Below are positions 30,862-43,988 of a stretch of DNA of 64,000 bases, one piece after another (the stretch's first letter is position 1; every line of letters begins with the position of its first letter). The stretch lies in contig CANTFK010000226.1 of NCBI GenBank assembly GCA_947646735.1, forward strand, positions 62,001-126,000, in the 5' to 3' direction. A program made the position numbers and the translations under genes. The stretch comes from Peronospora farinosa (taxonomy: Eukaryota > Oomycota > Peronosporomycetes > Peronosporales > Peronosporaceae). A model generated the notes under the pieces. It saw only the letters and a program-made list of their open reading frames with translations. It did not search any database and was not told the DNA's origin.

Positions 30862-33448
30862 CTAGGGTATGTACCCGTCGTTCCGACGGACATTGTACCT
30901 GTAAATAAAATACCCATTTCCTATTATATAGATTGTCTGGTTTGTTCTGTAAAGTGGTGGGTATGAAGCTTGATGTGTACACGCGTTCCCTAAAAATATA
31001 CAAAAAATTTGTAGCATGATGGACGTAGTTATTATATAGATTTTACTATTCAAATTTTAGTCATGATACCCACTCCTATAGATGAATGTCCGACGAAATT
31101 TTTTATTGCGTTACCTCATAGATAATTACTAATTAAAATTAAAATGATGGAAATGTGCTTGCGTTAATGCAAATAAGTAATGGTGTTCACCCGTCGTTCC
31201 GACGGAAAGGTGCACAAATTCTACGCTGACAGTATTTGAATTTATCGCTTTTCTTTGAAAAGTAGGTTGCTTTACATAGGGTTTGACCCGTCGTTCCGAC
31301 GGTGCGCAGTAGTATATATAGGCAATTTAACGCAGTACTTTGCTAGGGTTTGACCCGTCGTTTTGACGGTGCGAAAGTAATATATATTGTAGGCATCTTT
31401 AAAAAAAACGCAGCGATTTTCTAGGGTAATCACCCGTCGCTCCGACTGTGCGAAAAGTAATATATAGGCATTTTAAGCGCAGCGAATTGCTTAAGTGTTA
31501 ACCCGTCGTTCCTACATAGGAATATTATAGTAAGGGATCTTAAACGCAGCGATTTAGTTACGGTGTTCACACGTCGTTTCGACGGACATGGTGCCTGGAA
31601 ATGCTCGTACCCATCTTTCTGGCTGAGTAAGGTTAAGTGATTGGTATAAAGTTCAATGTGTACTTGCGTTACGTAAATTTTCTATTTAGATAGCGTGATG
31701 CACGGAGTTATTATATAGATCTTACTATACAAATCATGGTACTGCTATAGATAAGTGTCCGACGACATTTATTGCTAGACCTAATTAATATTACTAATCA
31801 AATAACAGTGACGCCAATCTGCTTACCGAATCTGTTACGTTAGTGCAAAATTAGTAAGGGTGTCTTTCGGTCGTTGCGACGAAAGGTCCGACGAATAGGT
31901 GCGCCAACTATACGATGACAGTATATATGCCCATCACTTTGCCTTAAAACATTGAGTTGACTCCGGTAAATTACTAAGTATCAAAGTCAGTACTTAGGCC
32001 AATGTAAACCCGTCGTTCCACCGGGTACAAATTGACGAAGTTCTATAACGCGTTAATTTATAATTATTTATTTTTAGATAATGCCTACACCCTAGTGGAT
32101 CGATAGACGATAGCACCATGTTTCATCGACCCACCTCTTTTATGGTGTCCACCCTTCTTTCTGATGGTGCAAAGTAAAATATATTGGCATGTTAAACGCA
32201 GCGATTTGCTAGGGTGTATACCCGTCATTCCGACGGACATGGTGCGCAAGTCGACGCCTGTAATATATTGACCTTTACATCATCGTTTTACCAATTTGGT
32301 TGACTACATTAAAATGGTGATATAAAGGTCAATGTGTACTCGTCGTTCCAACGGACATGGTGATTGAACTTTGCCTTTTGACCTTCGAATCCAACATTTT
32401 ACTTAACAATGTTAAGGTAAAGTGATGGGTATGAGATTCAATGTGTACTCGTCGTTCCGACGGATAGTAGCGTGCGGATCGAATCTATAGATTTAATTGT
32501 GTATAAAGGACCGAATATAATTTAATCTATGTGTGTCGATCAATTTTAGATACAACTTTTTGCCTGTGCAGCTTTTGGTAGTGCTCATTGTTCCGTCGGT
32601 AGGGGCGCGATTCTACGCTGATAGTACCCTGGCCCACCATATATCTTAAAATAGGGATGGTCACTCGTCGTTCCGACGGACATGGTGAGCAAACATCTGC
32701 TAGATAATCTTCGTACCCACTAATTATTCTGGTTGAGTCAGGTAATTGATACATATGAAGTCAATAAGTATGAAAGTCAACGTCTACCTGTCGACGCTGG
32801 TCAATGTGTATCTGTCGTTTCGCACGACCATGTGTACCCGTCGTTCCAACGGACACAGTAAGCGAAGTCGTCGTTTGATCTTCGTACCCATCTCTTTACT
32901 TCTATATATGCGGTTTAATAAGGTAAAGTTATCGGTATAAAGGTGGATGTAAGCCCGTCATGCAGAATGTCCGGTTGACTCAGATTAATGAATAAGTATG
33001 ATGCACTACATTTGATTCGATTCGCTTATTGTAACTGCATCCACCTTAACCTGATCAATACGCTTGCTTTTGCCACGTTGAAGTGTATTAGCTGAGCCCT
33101 GAGTCTATGTTTTAAAAACGAAGTGAAAGCATGTGTCTCATCTAATATATCTAAGAAATGATGTGTTTGATATTGCAATATGTAATGATGTATATGAACA
33201 TTTATGTGTGCCATTGTTTCGTACATTAGTATTATAAATAGAAGCACGACCTATGGACACTCTATTATGGAGATCTGCACATGTAATTATTAATACAAAA
33301 ATGCATTGTTAGCCATTGCAAAATGAGCCAAAAATGCAAAATCAGCCAATCCAAAATTGAAACAAAAACAGAATTTAGCCAATCCGAATGCCGGAAAAGG
33401 ATCAAACGGACAGACAGACAGACGGACAGTATTCTTTTATTATATAGA
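30862..33448 (-). mobile_element. Helitron unit 1 (2587 bp)
   Basis: 3' end of the 'type II' form (hairpin, then ACATTGTACCTGTAAATAAA on the plus strand). It joins the autonomous Helitron directly. Close relative of units 3 and 8. Confidence 0.85.
31265..31590 (-). repeat. Hairpin minisatellite inside unit 1
   Basis: Five hairpins begin at 31288, 31355, 31434, 31503 and 31571, spaced 67-79 bp. Each repeat has the order hairpin, TGCGAAAGTAATATATAGGCA, AACGCAGCGATTT, then usually CTAGGGT before the next hairpin. So each is a miniature Helitron 3' end. Equivalent blocks lie at about 36410-36720, 48810-49110 and 51800-52110. Confidence 0.8.
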
Positions 33449-35929
33449 CTAGGGTGTGTACCCGTCGTTCCGACGGACATGGTTTTATGCTGATAATAGA
33501 TTTATAGGGGTGTTCCGTCATTCCGACCGATAGGTGCACAAACTTTACGTTGTTCGTAGCTTGACTTAGGTACTTAATTAGCTCTAAAGGTAATGTGTAT
33601 GAAGGTCAATGTATACCTGTCGTTTCGAAAGTTGGGGTATCACCCGTCGTTTCGACGGTGCAAAGTAGTATGTATATCGCAACGAATTGCTAGGGTGTTC
33701 ACCCGTCGTTTCGACGGTGTGCAGTAGTAATATAGACATCATTTTCACTTTAGAATGTGGGTCGATCAAGGTTATAGTGATGGGTATGTAATGCAATGTG
33801 TACCCGTCGTTCCGTGCATTTTCCATTTAGTCATATAGCATGATGGACGGATTTATTATATAGATTTTACTATTCAAATTTCAGTCATGATACCCATTTC
33901 TATTGATGGATGTCCGACAAAATAGATTGCTAGACCTCATAAAAAATTCCTAATTAAAATAACAATGATGGAAATGTGCTTACGTTAGTGCAGATAAATA
34001 ATGGTGTTCACCCGTCGTTCCGACAGACACGCCTACAGTATACTGGCTTATCACTCTGCTTAGAATATCAGGTTGAATTAGGTCAACTTATAGGTATTGA
34101 AGTCAATGTGTATGCAGGCCAATGTAAACCCGTCGTTCCACCGAGTACACATTAGCGAATTTCTGTAACGCGTTAATATACAGTCATTTGTTTGTAGATA
34201 ATTTCTGCACGCTAGTAAATCGATGGACGATTGCATCATGTTTCATCGACCCACCTCTTTTATGGTGTTCACCCGTCGTTCGGACGGTGCAAAGTAAAAT
34301 ATATTGGCATGTTAAACGCAGCGATTTGCTAGGGTGTATACCCGTCATTCCGACGGACATGGTGCGCAAGTCGACGCCTGTAATATATTGACCTTTACAT
34401 CATCGTTTTACCAATTTGGTTGACTACATTAAAGTGATGATATAAAGGTCAACGTGTACTCGTCGTTCCAACGGACATGGTGATTGAACTTTGCCTTTTG
34501 ACCTTCGACCCAACATTTTACTTAACAATATTAAGGTAAAGTGATGGGTATGAGATTCAATGTGTACTCGTCGTTCCGACGGATAGTAGCGTGCGGATCG
34601 AATCTATAGATTTAATTGTGTATATAGGACCGTATGTAATATTTTCTATGTGTGTCGATCAATTTTAGATACAACTTTTTGCCTGTGCAGCTTTTGGTAG
34701 TGCTCATTGTTCCGTCGGTAGGGGCGCGATTCTACGCTGATAGTACCCTGGCCCACCCTATATCTTAACATAAGGATGCTCACCCGTCGTTCCGACGAAA
34801 ACGGTGTGTAAAATCTGCCTGTAAAAGTTCGCACCCATCTGCTTACCTTAGTATATCCGGTTGACTCAGTAAAGTGATGGATATGAAATTCAATGTGTAC
34901 CCGTCGTTTCAATGGTTTATCGTTTATTTATATAGCATGATGGACGGAGTTATTATAAACATTTAACTATACAAATTTCAGTTATGCTACCCACTCCTAT
35001 AGATGGATATCCGACAGAATTTATTGCTAAACCTGATATATATTGCTAATTAAAAATGCAAGTGATGGAAATCTGCTTACGTTAATGCAAATAAGTAAAA
35101 GTGCTCAGCCATCGCTGCGACGGAAAGGTCCGAGCGGACCATAAATATAAAATTAATGACATGAAAAGGATCGAATGTTGGTGTGTCAGTCAGCTTTTTT
35201 CATGCTACTTTCAGATTATATGCAGCTTTTTGATACTGAGGTCTAGAATCTTAATCCGTCGTTCCGACATATGGGTGCGCAAATTTTACGCTGATAGCAT
35301 ATTGGCCCACCATTTTACCTTATTATATATCCAGTTTAAATAAGTAAATTAATATAGTTGATAGTCAATGTGTAAGAAGAGCACAGTGTATATGTCGTTC
35401 CAAAGGTCAATTTGTACCCGTCGTATCGACGGACACGGTGCGTGAAGCCTGCTTTTGACATTCGTACCCATCTTTTTACTTTACAACATCTGGTTGATCT
35501 AGGAATCTAAATAAGTATGACACAATATATATGGGTCATTTCACTTGTTGCAATTGATTCCAATTCAACCTGATGCCAACGCTTAAATTTGCCAATGCCA
35601 AGGTTTAAAGTATTAATGAGGACTGAGCCCATGTTATAATAAAAAAATTAAAGCATGTGTCTCATCTAATAATCTAAAAAGCTGCGTTTGATATTGCAAT
35701 ATGTAGTGATGAATATGAACACGTATGGGTGCAATCGTTTCGTATATAAATGTTATAGATAGAAGCACGACAAATTTATTCTCTGATATGGAAATCTGCA
35801 CATATAATTATCAATGCATAAATGCATAATCAGCCATTGCAAAATGAGCCAAAAATGCAAAATCAGCCAATCCAAAATTAGCGAATAATGCAAAAGTAGC
35901 CAATCCGAATGCCGGAAAAGGATCAAACG

Positions 35930-35968
<39 letters not shown>

Positions 35969-35993
35969 GGACAGTATTCTTTTATTATATAGA
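33449..35993 (-). mobile_element. Helitron unit 2 (2545 bp)
   Basis: 'Type I' 3' end (hairpin then ACATGGTTTTATGCTG), as in the autonomous element at 11057. Its left part matches units 4 and 9; its right part matches the ends of units 6, 7 and 11. Its 5' end at about 35930-35971 has the longest (GACA)n tract of the array. Confidence 0.85.
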
Positions 35994-38576
35994 CTAGGGT
36001 TTTTACCCGTCGTTCCGACGGACATTGTACCTGTAAATAAAATACCCATTTCCTATTATATAGATTGTCTGGTTTGTTCTGTAAAGTGGTGGGTATGAAG
36101 CTTGATGTGTACACGCGTTCCCTAAAAATATACAAAAAATTTATAGCATGATGGACGTAGTTATTATATAGATTTTACTATTCAAATTTTAGTCATGATA
36201 CCCACTCCTATAGATGAATGTCCGACGAAATTTTTTATTGCGTTACCTCATAGATAATTACTAATTAAAATTAAAATGATGGAAATGTGCTTGCGTTAAT
36301 GCAAATAAGTAATGGTGTTCACCCGTCGTTCCGACGGAAAGGTGCACAAATTCTACGCTGACATTATTTGAATTTATCGCTTTTCTTTGAAAAGTAGGTT
36401 GCTTTACATAGGGTTTGACCCGTCGTTCCGACGGTGCGCAGTAGTATATATAGGCAATTTAACGCAGTACTTTGCTAGGGTTTGACCCGTCGTTTTGACG
36501 GTGCGAAAGTAATATATATATTGTAGGCATCTTTAAAAAAACGCAGCGATTTTCTAGGGTAATCACCCGTCGCTCCGACTGTGCGAAAAGTAATATATAG
36601 GCATTTTAAGCGCAGCGAATTGCTTAAGTGTTAACCCGTCGTTCCTACATAGGAATATTATAGTAAGGGATCTTAAACGCAGCGATTTAGTTACGGTGTT
36701 CACACGTCGTTTCGACGGACATGGTGCCTGGAAATGCTCGTACCCATCTTTCTGGCTGAGTAAGGTTAAGTGATTGAGTATGTGTACTTGCGTTACGTAA
36801 ATTTTCTATTTAGATAGCGTGATGCACGGAGTTATTATATAGATCTTACTATACAAATCATGGTACTGCTATAGATAAGTGTCCGACGACATTTATTGCT
36901 AGACCTAATTAATATTACTAATCAAATAACAGTGACGCCAATCTGCTTACCGAATCTGTTACGTTAGTGCAAAATTAGTAAGGGTGTCTTTCGGTCGTTG
37001 CGACGAAAGGTCCGACGAATAGGTGCGCCAACTATACGATGACAGTATATATGCCCATCACTTTGCCTTAAAACATTGAGTTGACTCCGGTAAATTACTA
37101 AGTTTCAAAGTCAGTACTTAGGCCAATGTAAACCCGTCGTTCCACCGGGTACAAATTGACGAAGTTCTATAACGCGTTAATATATAATTATTTATTTTTA
37201 GATAATGCCTACACCCTAGTGGATCGATAGACGATAGCACCATGTTTCATCGACCCACCTCTTTTATGGTGTCCACCCTTCGTTCTGATGGTGCAAAGTA
37301 AAATATATTGGCATGTTAAACGCAGCGATTTGCTAGGGTGTATACCCGTCATTCCGACGGACATGGTGCGCAAGTCGACGCCTGTAATATATTGACCTTT
37401 ACATCATCGTTTTACCAATTTGGTTGACTACATTAAAATGGTGATATAAAGGTCAATGTGTACTCGTCGTTCCAACGGACATGGTGATTGAACTTTGCCT
37501 TTTGACCTTCGAGCCCAACATTTTACTTAACAATATTAAGGTAAAGTGATGGGTATGAGATTCAATGTGTACTCGTCGTTCCGACGGATAGTAGCGTGCG
37601 GATCGAATCTATAGATTTAATTGTGTATAAAGGACCGAATATAATTTAATCTATGTGTGTCGATCAATTTTAGATACAACTTTTTGCCTGTGCAGCTTTT
37701 GGTAGTGCTCATTGTTCCGTCGGTAGGGGCGCGATTCTACGCTGATAGTACCCTGGCCCACCATATATCTTAAAATAGGGATGGTCACTCGTCGTTCCGA
37801 CGGACATGGTGAGCAAACATCTGCTAGATAATCTTCGTACCCACTAATTATTCTGGTTGAGTCAGGTAATTGATACATATGAAGTCAATAAGTATGAAAG
37901 TCAACGTCTACCTGTCGACGCTGGTCAATGTGTATCTGTCGTTTCGCACGACCATGTGTACCCGTCGTTCCAACGGACACAGTAAGCGAAGTCGTCGTTT
38001 GATCTTCGTACCCATCTCTTTACTTCTATATATGCGGTTTAATAAGGTAAAGTTATCGGTATAAAGGTGGATGTAAGCCCGTCATGCAGAATGTCCGGTT
38101 GACTCAGATAAATGAATAAGTATGATGCACTACATTTGATTCGATTCGCTTATTGTAACTGCATCCACCTTAACCTGATCAATACGCTTGCTTTTGCCAC
38201 GTTGAAGTGTATTAGCTGAGCCCTGAGTCTATGTTTTAAAAACGAAGTGAAAGCATGTGTCTCATCTAATATATCTAAGAAATGCTGTGTTTGATATTGC
38301 AATATGTAATGATGTATATGAACATTTATGTGTGCCATTGTTTCGTACATTAGTATTATAAATAGAAGCACGACCTATGGACACTCTATTATGGAGATCT
38401 GCACATGTAATTATTAATACAAAAATGCATTGTTAGCCATTGCAAAATGAGCCAAAAATGCAAAATCAGCCAATCCAAAATTGAAACAAAAACAGAATTT
38501 AGCCAATCCGAATGCCGGAAAAGGATCAAACGGACAGACAGACAGACAGACGGACAGTATTCTTTTATTATATAGA
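35994..38576 (-). mobile_element. Helitron unit 3 (2583 bp), first unit of higher-order repeat copy 1
   Basis: Type II 3' end. Nearly the same as units 1 and 8; the 67-79 bp hairpin minisatellite sits at about 36410-36720. Confidence 0.85.
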
Positions 38577-41500
38577 CTAGGGTGTGTACCCGTCGTTCCG
38601 ACGGACATGGTTTTATGCTGATAATAGATTTATAGGGGTGTTCCGTCATTCCGACCGATAGGTGCACAAACTTTACGTTGTTCGTAGCTTGACTTAGGTA
38701 CTTAATTAGCTCTAAAGGTAATGTGTATGAAGGTCAATGTGTACCTGTCGTTTCGAAAGTTGGGGTATCACCCGTCGTTTCGACGGTGCAAAGTAGTATG
38801 TATATCGCAACGAATTGCTAGGGTGTTCACCCGTCGTTTCGACGGTGTGCAGTAGTAATATAGACATCATTTTCACTTTACAATGTGGGTCGATCAAGGT
38901 TATAGTGATGGGTATGTAATGCAATGTGTACCCGTCGTTCCGTGCATTTTCCATTTAGTCATATAGCATGATGGACGGATTTATTATATAGATTTTACTA
39001 TTCAAATTTCAGTCATGATACCCATTTCTATTGATGGATGTCCGACAAAATAGATTGCTAGACCTCATAAAAAATTCCTAATTAAAATAACAATGATGGA
39101 AATGTGCTTACGTTAGTGCAGATAAATAATGGTGTTCACCCGTCGTTCCGACAGACACGCCTACAGTATACTGGCTTATCACTCTGCTTAGAATATCAGG
39201 TTGAATTAGGTCAACTTATAGGTATTGAAGTCAATGTGTATGCAGGCCAATGTAAACCCGTCGTTCCACCGAGTACACATTAGCGAATTTCTGTAACGCG
39301 TTAATATACAGTCATTTGTTTGTAGATAATTCCTGCACGCTAGTAAATCGATGGACGATTGCATCATGTTTCATCGACCCATCTCTTTTATGGTGTTCAC
39401 CCGTCGTTCGGACGGTGCAAAGTAAAATATATTGGTATGATAAACGCCGCGATTTGCTAGGGTGTATACCCGTCATTCCAACGGATATGGTGCGCGAGCC
39501 GACGCTGGTAATATATTGACCTTTACATCATCGTTTTACCAATTTGGTTGACTACATTAAAGTGATGATATAAAGGTCAACGTGTACTCGTCGTTCCAAC
39601 GGACATGGTGATTGAACTTTGCCTTTTGACCTTCGACCCAACATTTTACTTAACAATATTAAGGTAAAGTGATGGGTATGAGATTCAATGTGTACTCGTC
39701 GTTCCGACGGATAGTAGCGTGCGGATCGAATCTATAGATTTGATTGTGTATATAGGACCGTATGTAATATTTTCTATGTGTGTCGATCAATTTTAGATAC
39801 AACTTTTTGCCTGTGCAGCTTTTGGTAGTGCTCATTGTTCCGTCGGTAGGGGCGCGATTCTACGCTGATAGTACCCTGGCCCACCCTATATCTTAACATA
39901 AGGATGCTCACCCGTCGTTCCGACGAAAACCGTGTGTAAAATCTGCCTGTAAAAGTTCGCACCCATCTGCTTACCTTAGTATATCCGGTTGACTCAGTAA
40001 AGTGATGGATATGAAATTCAATGTGTACCCGTCGTTTCAATGGTTTATCGTTTATTTATATAGCATGATGGACGGAGTTATTATAAACATTTAACTATAC
40101 AAATTTCAGTTATGCTACCCACTCCTATAGATGGATATCCGACAGAATTTATTGCTAAACCTGATATATATTGCTAATTAAAAATGCAAGTGATGGAAAT
40201 CTGCTTACGTTAATGCAAATAAGTAAAAGTGCTCAGCCATCGCTGCGACGGAAAGGTCCGAGCGGACCATAAATATAAAATTAATGACATGAAAAGGATC
40301 GAATGTTGGTGTGTCAGTCAGCTTTTTTCATGCTACTTTCAGATTATATGCAGCTTTTTGATACTGAGGTCTAGGATCTTAATCCGTCGTTCCGACATAT
40401 GGGTGCGCAAATTTTACGCTGATAGCATATTGGCCCACCATTTTACCTTATTATATATCCAGTTTAAATAAGTAAATTAATATCGTCATTTCGACCGATA
40501 GGTGCACAAATTTGACGCTGATCGTATATTGACTTGGTGATTGATTAGTTTAAAGGTTATGTGTATGAGGGTCAATGTATACCTTTCGTTTCAAAAGTTA
40601 GGGTGTTCACCCGTTGTCCGACGGTCATGGTGCATGTAAATGTTCGTACCCATTTCCTAATATATTAGATATCCAGTTGACTTTATAAGTGATGGGTATG
40701 AAGCTCAATGTGTACACGCGTTCCGTGAATTTTCTGTTTCTTGTTATAGCATGATGGACGGAGATATAAAATAGATTTTACTTTACAAATTACAGTCATG
40801 ATACCCATTTTATAGATGGATGTCCGACAAAAAAGATTGCTAGACCTCATAAAAATTACTAATTAAAATAACAATGATGGAAATGTGCTTACGTTAACGC
40901 AAATAAGTAATGGTATTCACCCGTCGTTCCGACGGATGATGCACAAATTTTATGCTGCCAGTGTTCAAAATTATCTCTTTCTTTAGAATATCAGGTTGCT
41001 TTACGTAAGTTGATTAGTATGAAAGTTAGTGAAGGTCGGTATATAAAACCATTAATTCAATTTCAAATATCTGGTTGGGTCAAGTCATTGTGACTATGAT
41101 GTCAATGGGTATAAAAGTCAGTATGTACCTGTCGACGTCGGTCAATTTATTGACATGCCAGTTTATAATAAAAGATTATCCCTCTGCCAGTCAATGGCGT
41201 GTCAGTATACCTGCCATTTCGCAGGTCAATGTATACCCGTCGTTTCGCAGGTCTATGTGTACCCGTCGTTTCGCAGGTCTATGTGTACTCGTCGTTCTGA
41301 CGGACACAGTTAGCAAAGTCTGTCGTTTATTATTCGTATCCATCATTTTACTTCTATATATCCGGTTCAATAAGGTAAAGTGATGGGTATAAAGGTGAAT
41401 GTAATCCCGTCGCTCCGTCATGTAGAATATACGGTTGACTCAGGTAAATAAATAAGTATGATGCATTACATTCGAGTCGATTCGCTTATTGTACCTGCAT

Positions 41501-42226
41501 CCAGTTCAACCTGATCACTACGCTTGCTTTTGCCACTTTTAGTGTATTAGTTGAGCACGGAGCCCATATTTTAAAACGAATCAAAAGCATGTGTCTCATC
41601 TACTACTATAAAAAAGCTGCGTTTATTATTGCTATATGTAATATGCATATGAACATTTAAGTGTGCCATCGTTTCGTATATTTAAGTTATAGATAGAAGC
41701 ACGGCATAAGGACACCCGGGGATGGACTAAATTCTATCACGGAAATCTGCTCACGTAACAATATATACAAAATGCAGACACAACACATATGGGTCACAAT
41801 ACTTATTGTAAGCAATTCAATACAACCTGATGAGAACGCTTGCTTTTGTCAACTTTTTAGTGTATTATTCAAGCATTGAGCCCATAAATTAAAACAAATA
41901 TAATGCATGTGTTTTATTTAATATTTATTAGTATAGTAAGCCGTGTTTATATCAAATATGAACACGTATGTGTGCAATCGTTTCGACTATCAATTTTTAT
42001 AGATAGATGCACGACATATGGACACTCTGTTATGGAGATCTGCACATGTAATAATCGATACAAAAATGCATAGTTAGCCCTTGCAAAATGAGCCAAAATG
42101 CAATATCAGCCAACCCAAATTTAGCGAATAATGCAAAAGTAGCGAATAATGCAAAAGTAGCCAATCCGAATGCCGGAAAAGGATCGAACGGACAGACGGA
42201 CGGACAGTATTCTTTTATTATATAGA
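38577..42226 (-). mobile_element. Helitron unit 4 (3650 bp)
   Basis: Type I 3' end; left 1.9 kb as in unit 2, then about 1.7 kb of other hairpin-bearing sequence (from about 40480). Same length as unit 9. Confidence 0.85.
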
Positions 42227-42675
42227 CGAGGGTATTTACTCGTCGTTCCGACGGACATGGTTTTATGCTGTTAATACATATATAGGGGTGTTCCCGTCAT
42301 TTCGACCGATAGGTGCACAAATCTTCCGCTGATCGTATATTGACTTGGTGATTGATTAGTTTAAAGGTAATGTGTATGAAGGTCAATGTGTACCTGTCGT
42401 TTCGAAAGTAAGGGTATCACCCGTCGTTTCGACGAACATGGTCTGCCTTTTGACCTGTAAACCCATTAACTTACGTTCGATTATTAGATTGGCTTAGGGT
42501 AAAGATGGATATGAAGGTCAATGTGTACTCGACGTTTCGTCAATCTATCATTTCATCACCCGTCGTTCCAACGGTACGAAGTTGCATATATAGGCTTAGA
42601 CGCAGCGATTTTCTAGGGTGTTTACCCGTCATTCCCGCAAATTAGTACGCGAAGTCTTCGAAAATTGAGTTTATA

Positions 42676-43622
42676 TCACGTCGTTTCGATGAAACGCTGC
42701 GCGAAGTCGCCGCTGCTAGGGTGTGCATTGCCTAACTCCATAGGAGTGGCATCAGACTTCTCGGTCGACGGCCTGTAATAGGCTGTCGCCAAGGCGCTGT
42801 TGTAGGATTGCTCCTCAACTAAGGCAATGTCTTCTATTTTCGCTGACAACTTTCTAAAAAGGGCCTGACGCGATGGGCCATGCCTAAGTCCATTCATGAA
42901 CGTGGCCACCTTGATACGCTCCGGTATCGGGTTCCCATTCATGGACGCCGACAGCGAACGCATCTCCTGCACAAATTCTTGCAGAGAGCGTTTCACCTGT
43001 CGTGCTCCAAAGAAGCGCGCCATAAGCAACACTTCGTTGTTAGGCGGCTGATACATGGCGCGAATCTTTGATTTAAAGATCGCCCATGATGGAAATGCAT
43101 CAGCATTAGCCATCAGCGCAGAGTATGTCCACTCTGACGCTTTGCCACGCAAGTTGGACATGGCATACGACACCATTCTGATGTCGTCTTCGATGAGCTG
43201 CGCCACTCCACATTGCTCAACTGCTATAGCCAGTGGACAATCGTATGTTGGTCAGTCCCATCAAACTTCGGAGGGTCCATCCGAATGGGCCACGGTTGAG
43301 AAGGCCGGGCAGAGGGCGTCTCAACAGTTCTGTTGAGAGCCTCATTACGTGCCTTCTCAAGCCTAAACTCATACTGAGTCTTACTGATGGAATCAGCCTT
43401 TGCTTGGCTGTTTACCTCGAACGCGTTTCTACGCTGTCCGAGCACAAACGCCTCAAATTGCTCCAACTGAGCAACATGTTGCTCAGGAGGAAAATGCAAG
43501 AGATTGACCAGGGCTTGTTCACCAAGTCCCTGCGCCATATGCTCTGCCAACTCCCTATGATGTTGGGAGAGGTGAGGGGAGTCACTCCAGTCCATATTAA
43601 GGACCATATCAACCACACGCAC
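42676..43622 (-). pseudogene. gag: Captured Ty3/gypsy gag fragment, copy 1
   Basis: 43622-43224 gives the Gag N-terminus (MDWSDSPHLSQHHRELAEHM; PIRMDPPKFDGTDQHTIVHWL). After a frameshift, 43206-42676 gives the Gag core (LRGKASEWTYSALMANADAFPSWAIFKSKI, RSLQEFVQEMRSLSASMNG). The zinc knuckle and all of pol are absent. The last 15 or so residues are read from Helitron sequence (42676-42716), because unit 6 has the same bases without gag. So the ORF tail is a fusion. The same family occurs as debris at 1944-2100 and its LTR at 1-424. Confidence 0.85.
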
Positions 43623-43646
43623 GCTCCGAGAGACGGGTCGTGGGAA

Positions 43647-43664
43647 GGACTACTAGTGCTACCA
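43647..43664 (-). promoter_or_regulatory. Captured primer binding site, copy 1
   Basis: Minus strand TGGTAGCACTAGTAGTCC, two bases after an LTR end CTACA. Same PBS type as at 3265-3282. Second copy at about 59044-59061. Confidence 0.75.
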
Positions 43665-43666
43665 AG

Positions 43667-43988
43667 TGTAGACGGGCACTTCTACGAAGTTGCCTCGTAC
43701 TACTAGCACACACCTTATGCACAAGCGAGGAAGCGGTTAGACCGTCTTACCTTCGCGTGCGAGGGTGGTTGGGAGGTTGGTCGACTGCTTAAGCAGTCGT
43801 ACCACCAGTTGCCTCTCGCTTAAGCGAGAGTACAACGAACTTCTAAGACAAGAAGGCACCGATGTCACGGAGAAGCTTTTCGGCTTCTCGTGCGTGGTGC
43901 TTCGGTGTTTAGCAAATTCAAGACTGAGCTATATTTAATTAATTATAACTAAATATATACTTAACTACTGATTGGCTATATATATATA
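43667..43988 (-). repeat. Captured LTR 3' part, copy 1
   Basis: The LTR end (TACA on the minus strand) is at 43667. From 43843 it matches window bases 1 to about 146. It is cut at 43988, exactly where CTAG of a Helitron 3'-end motif (43989-43992) begins. Confidence 0.85.
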
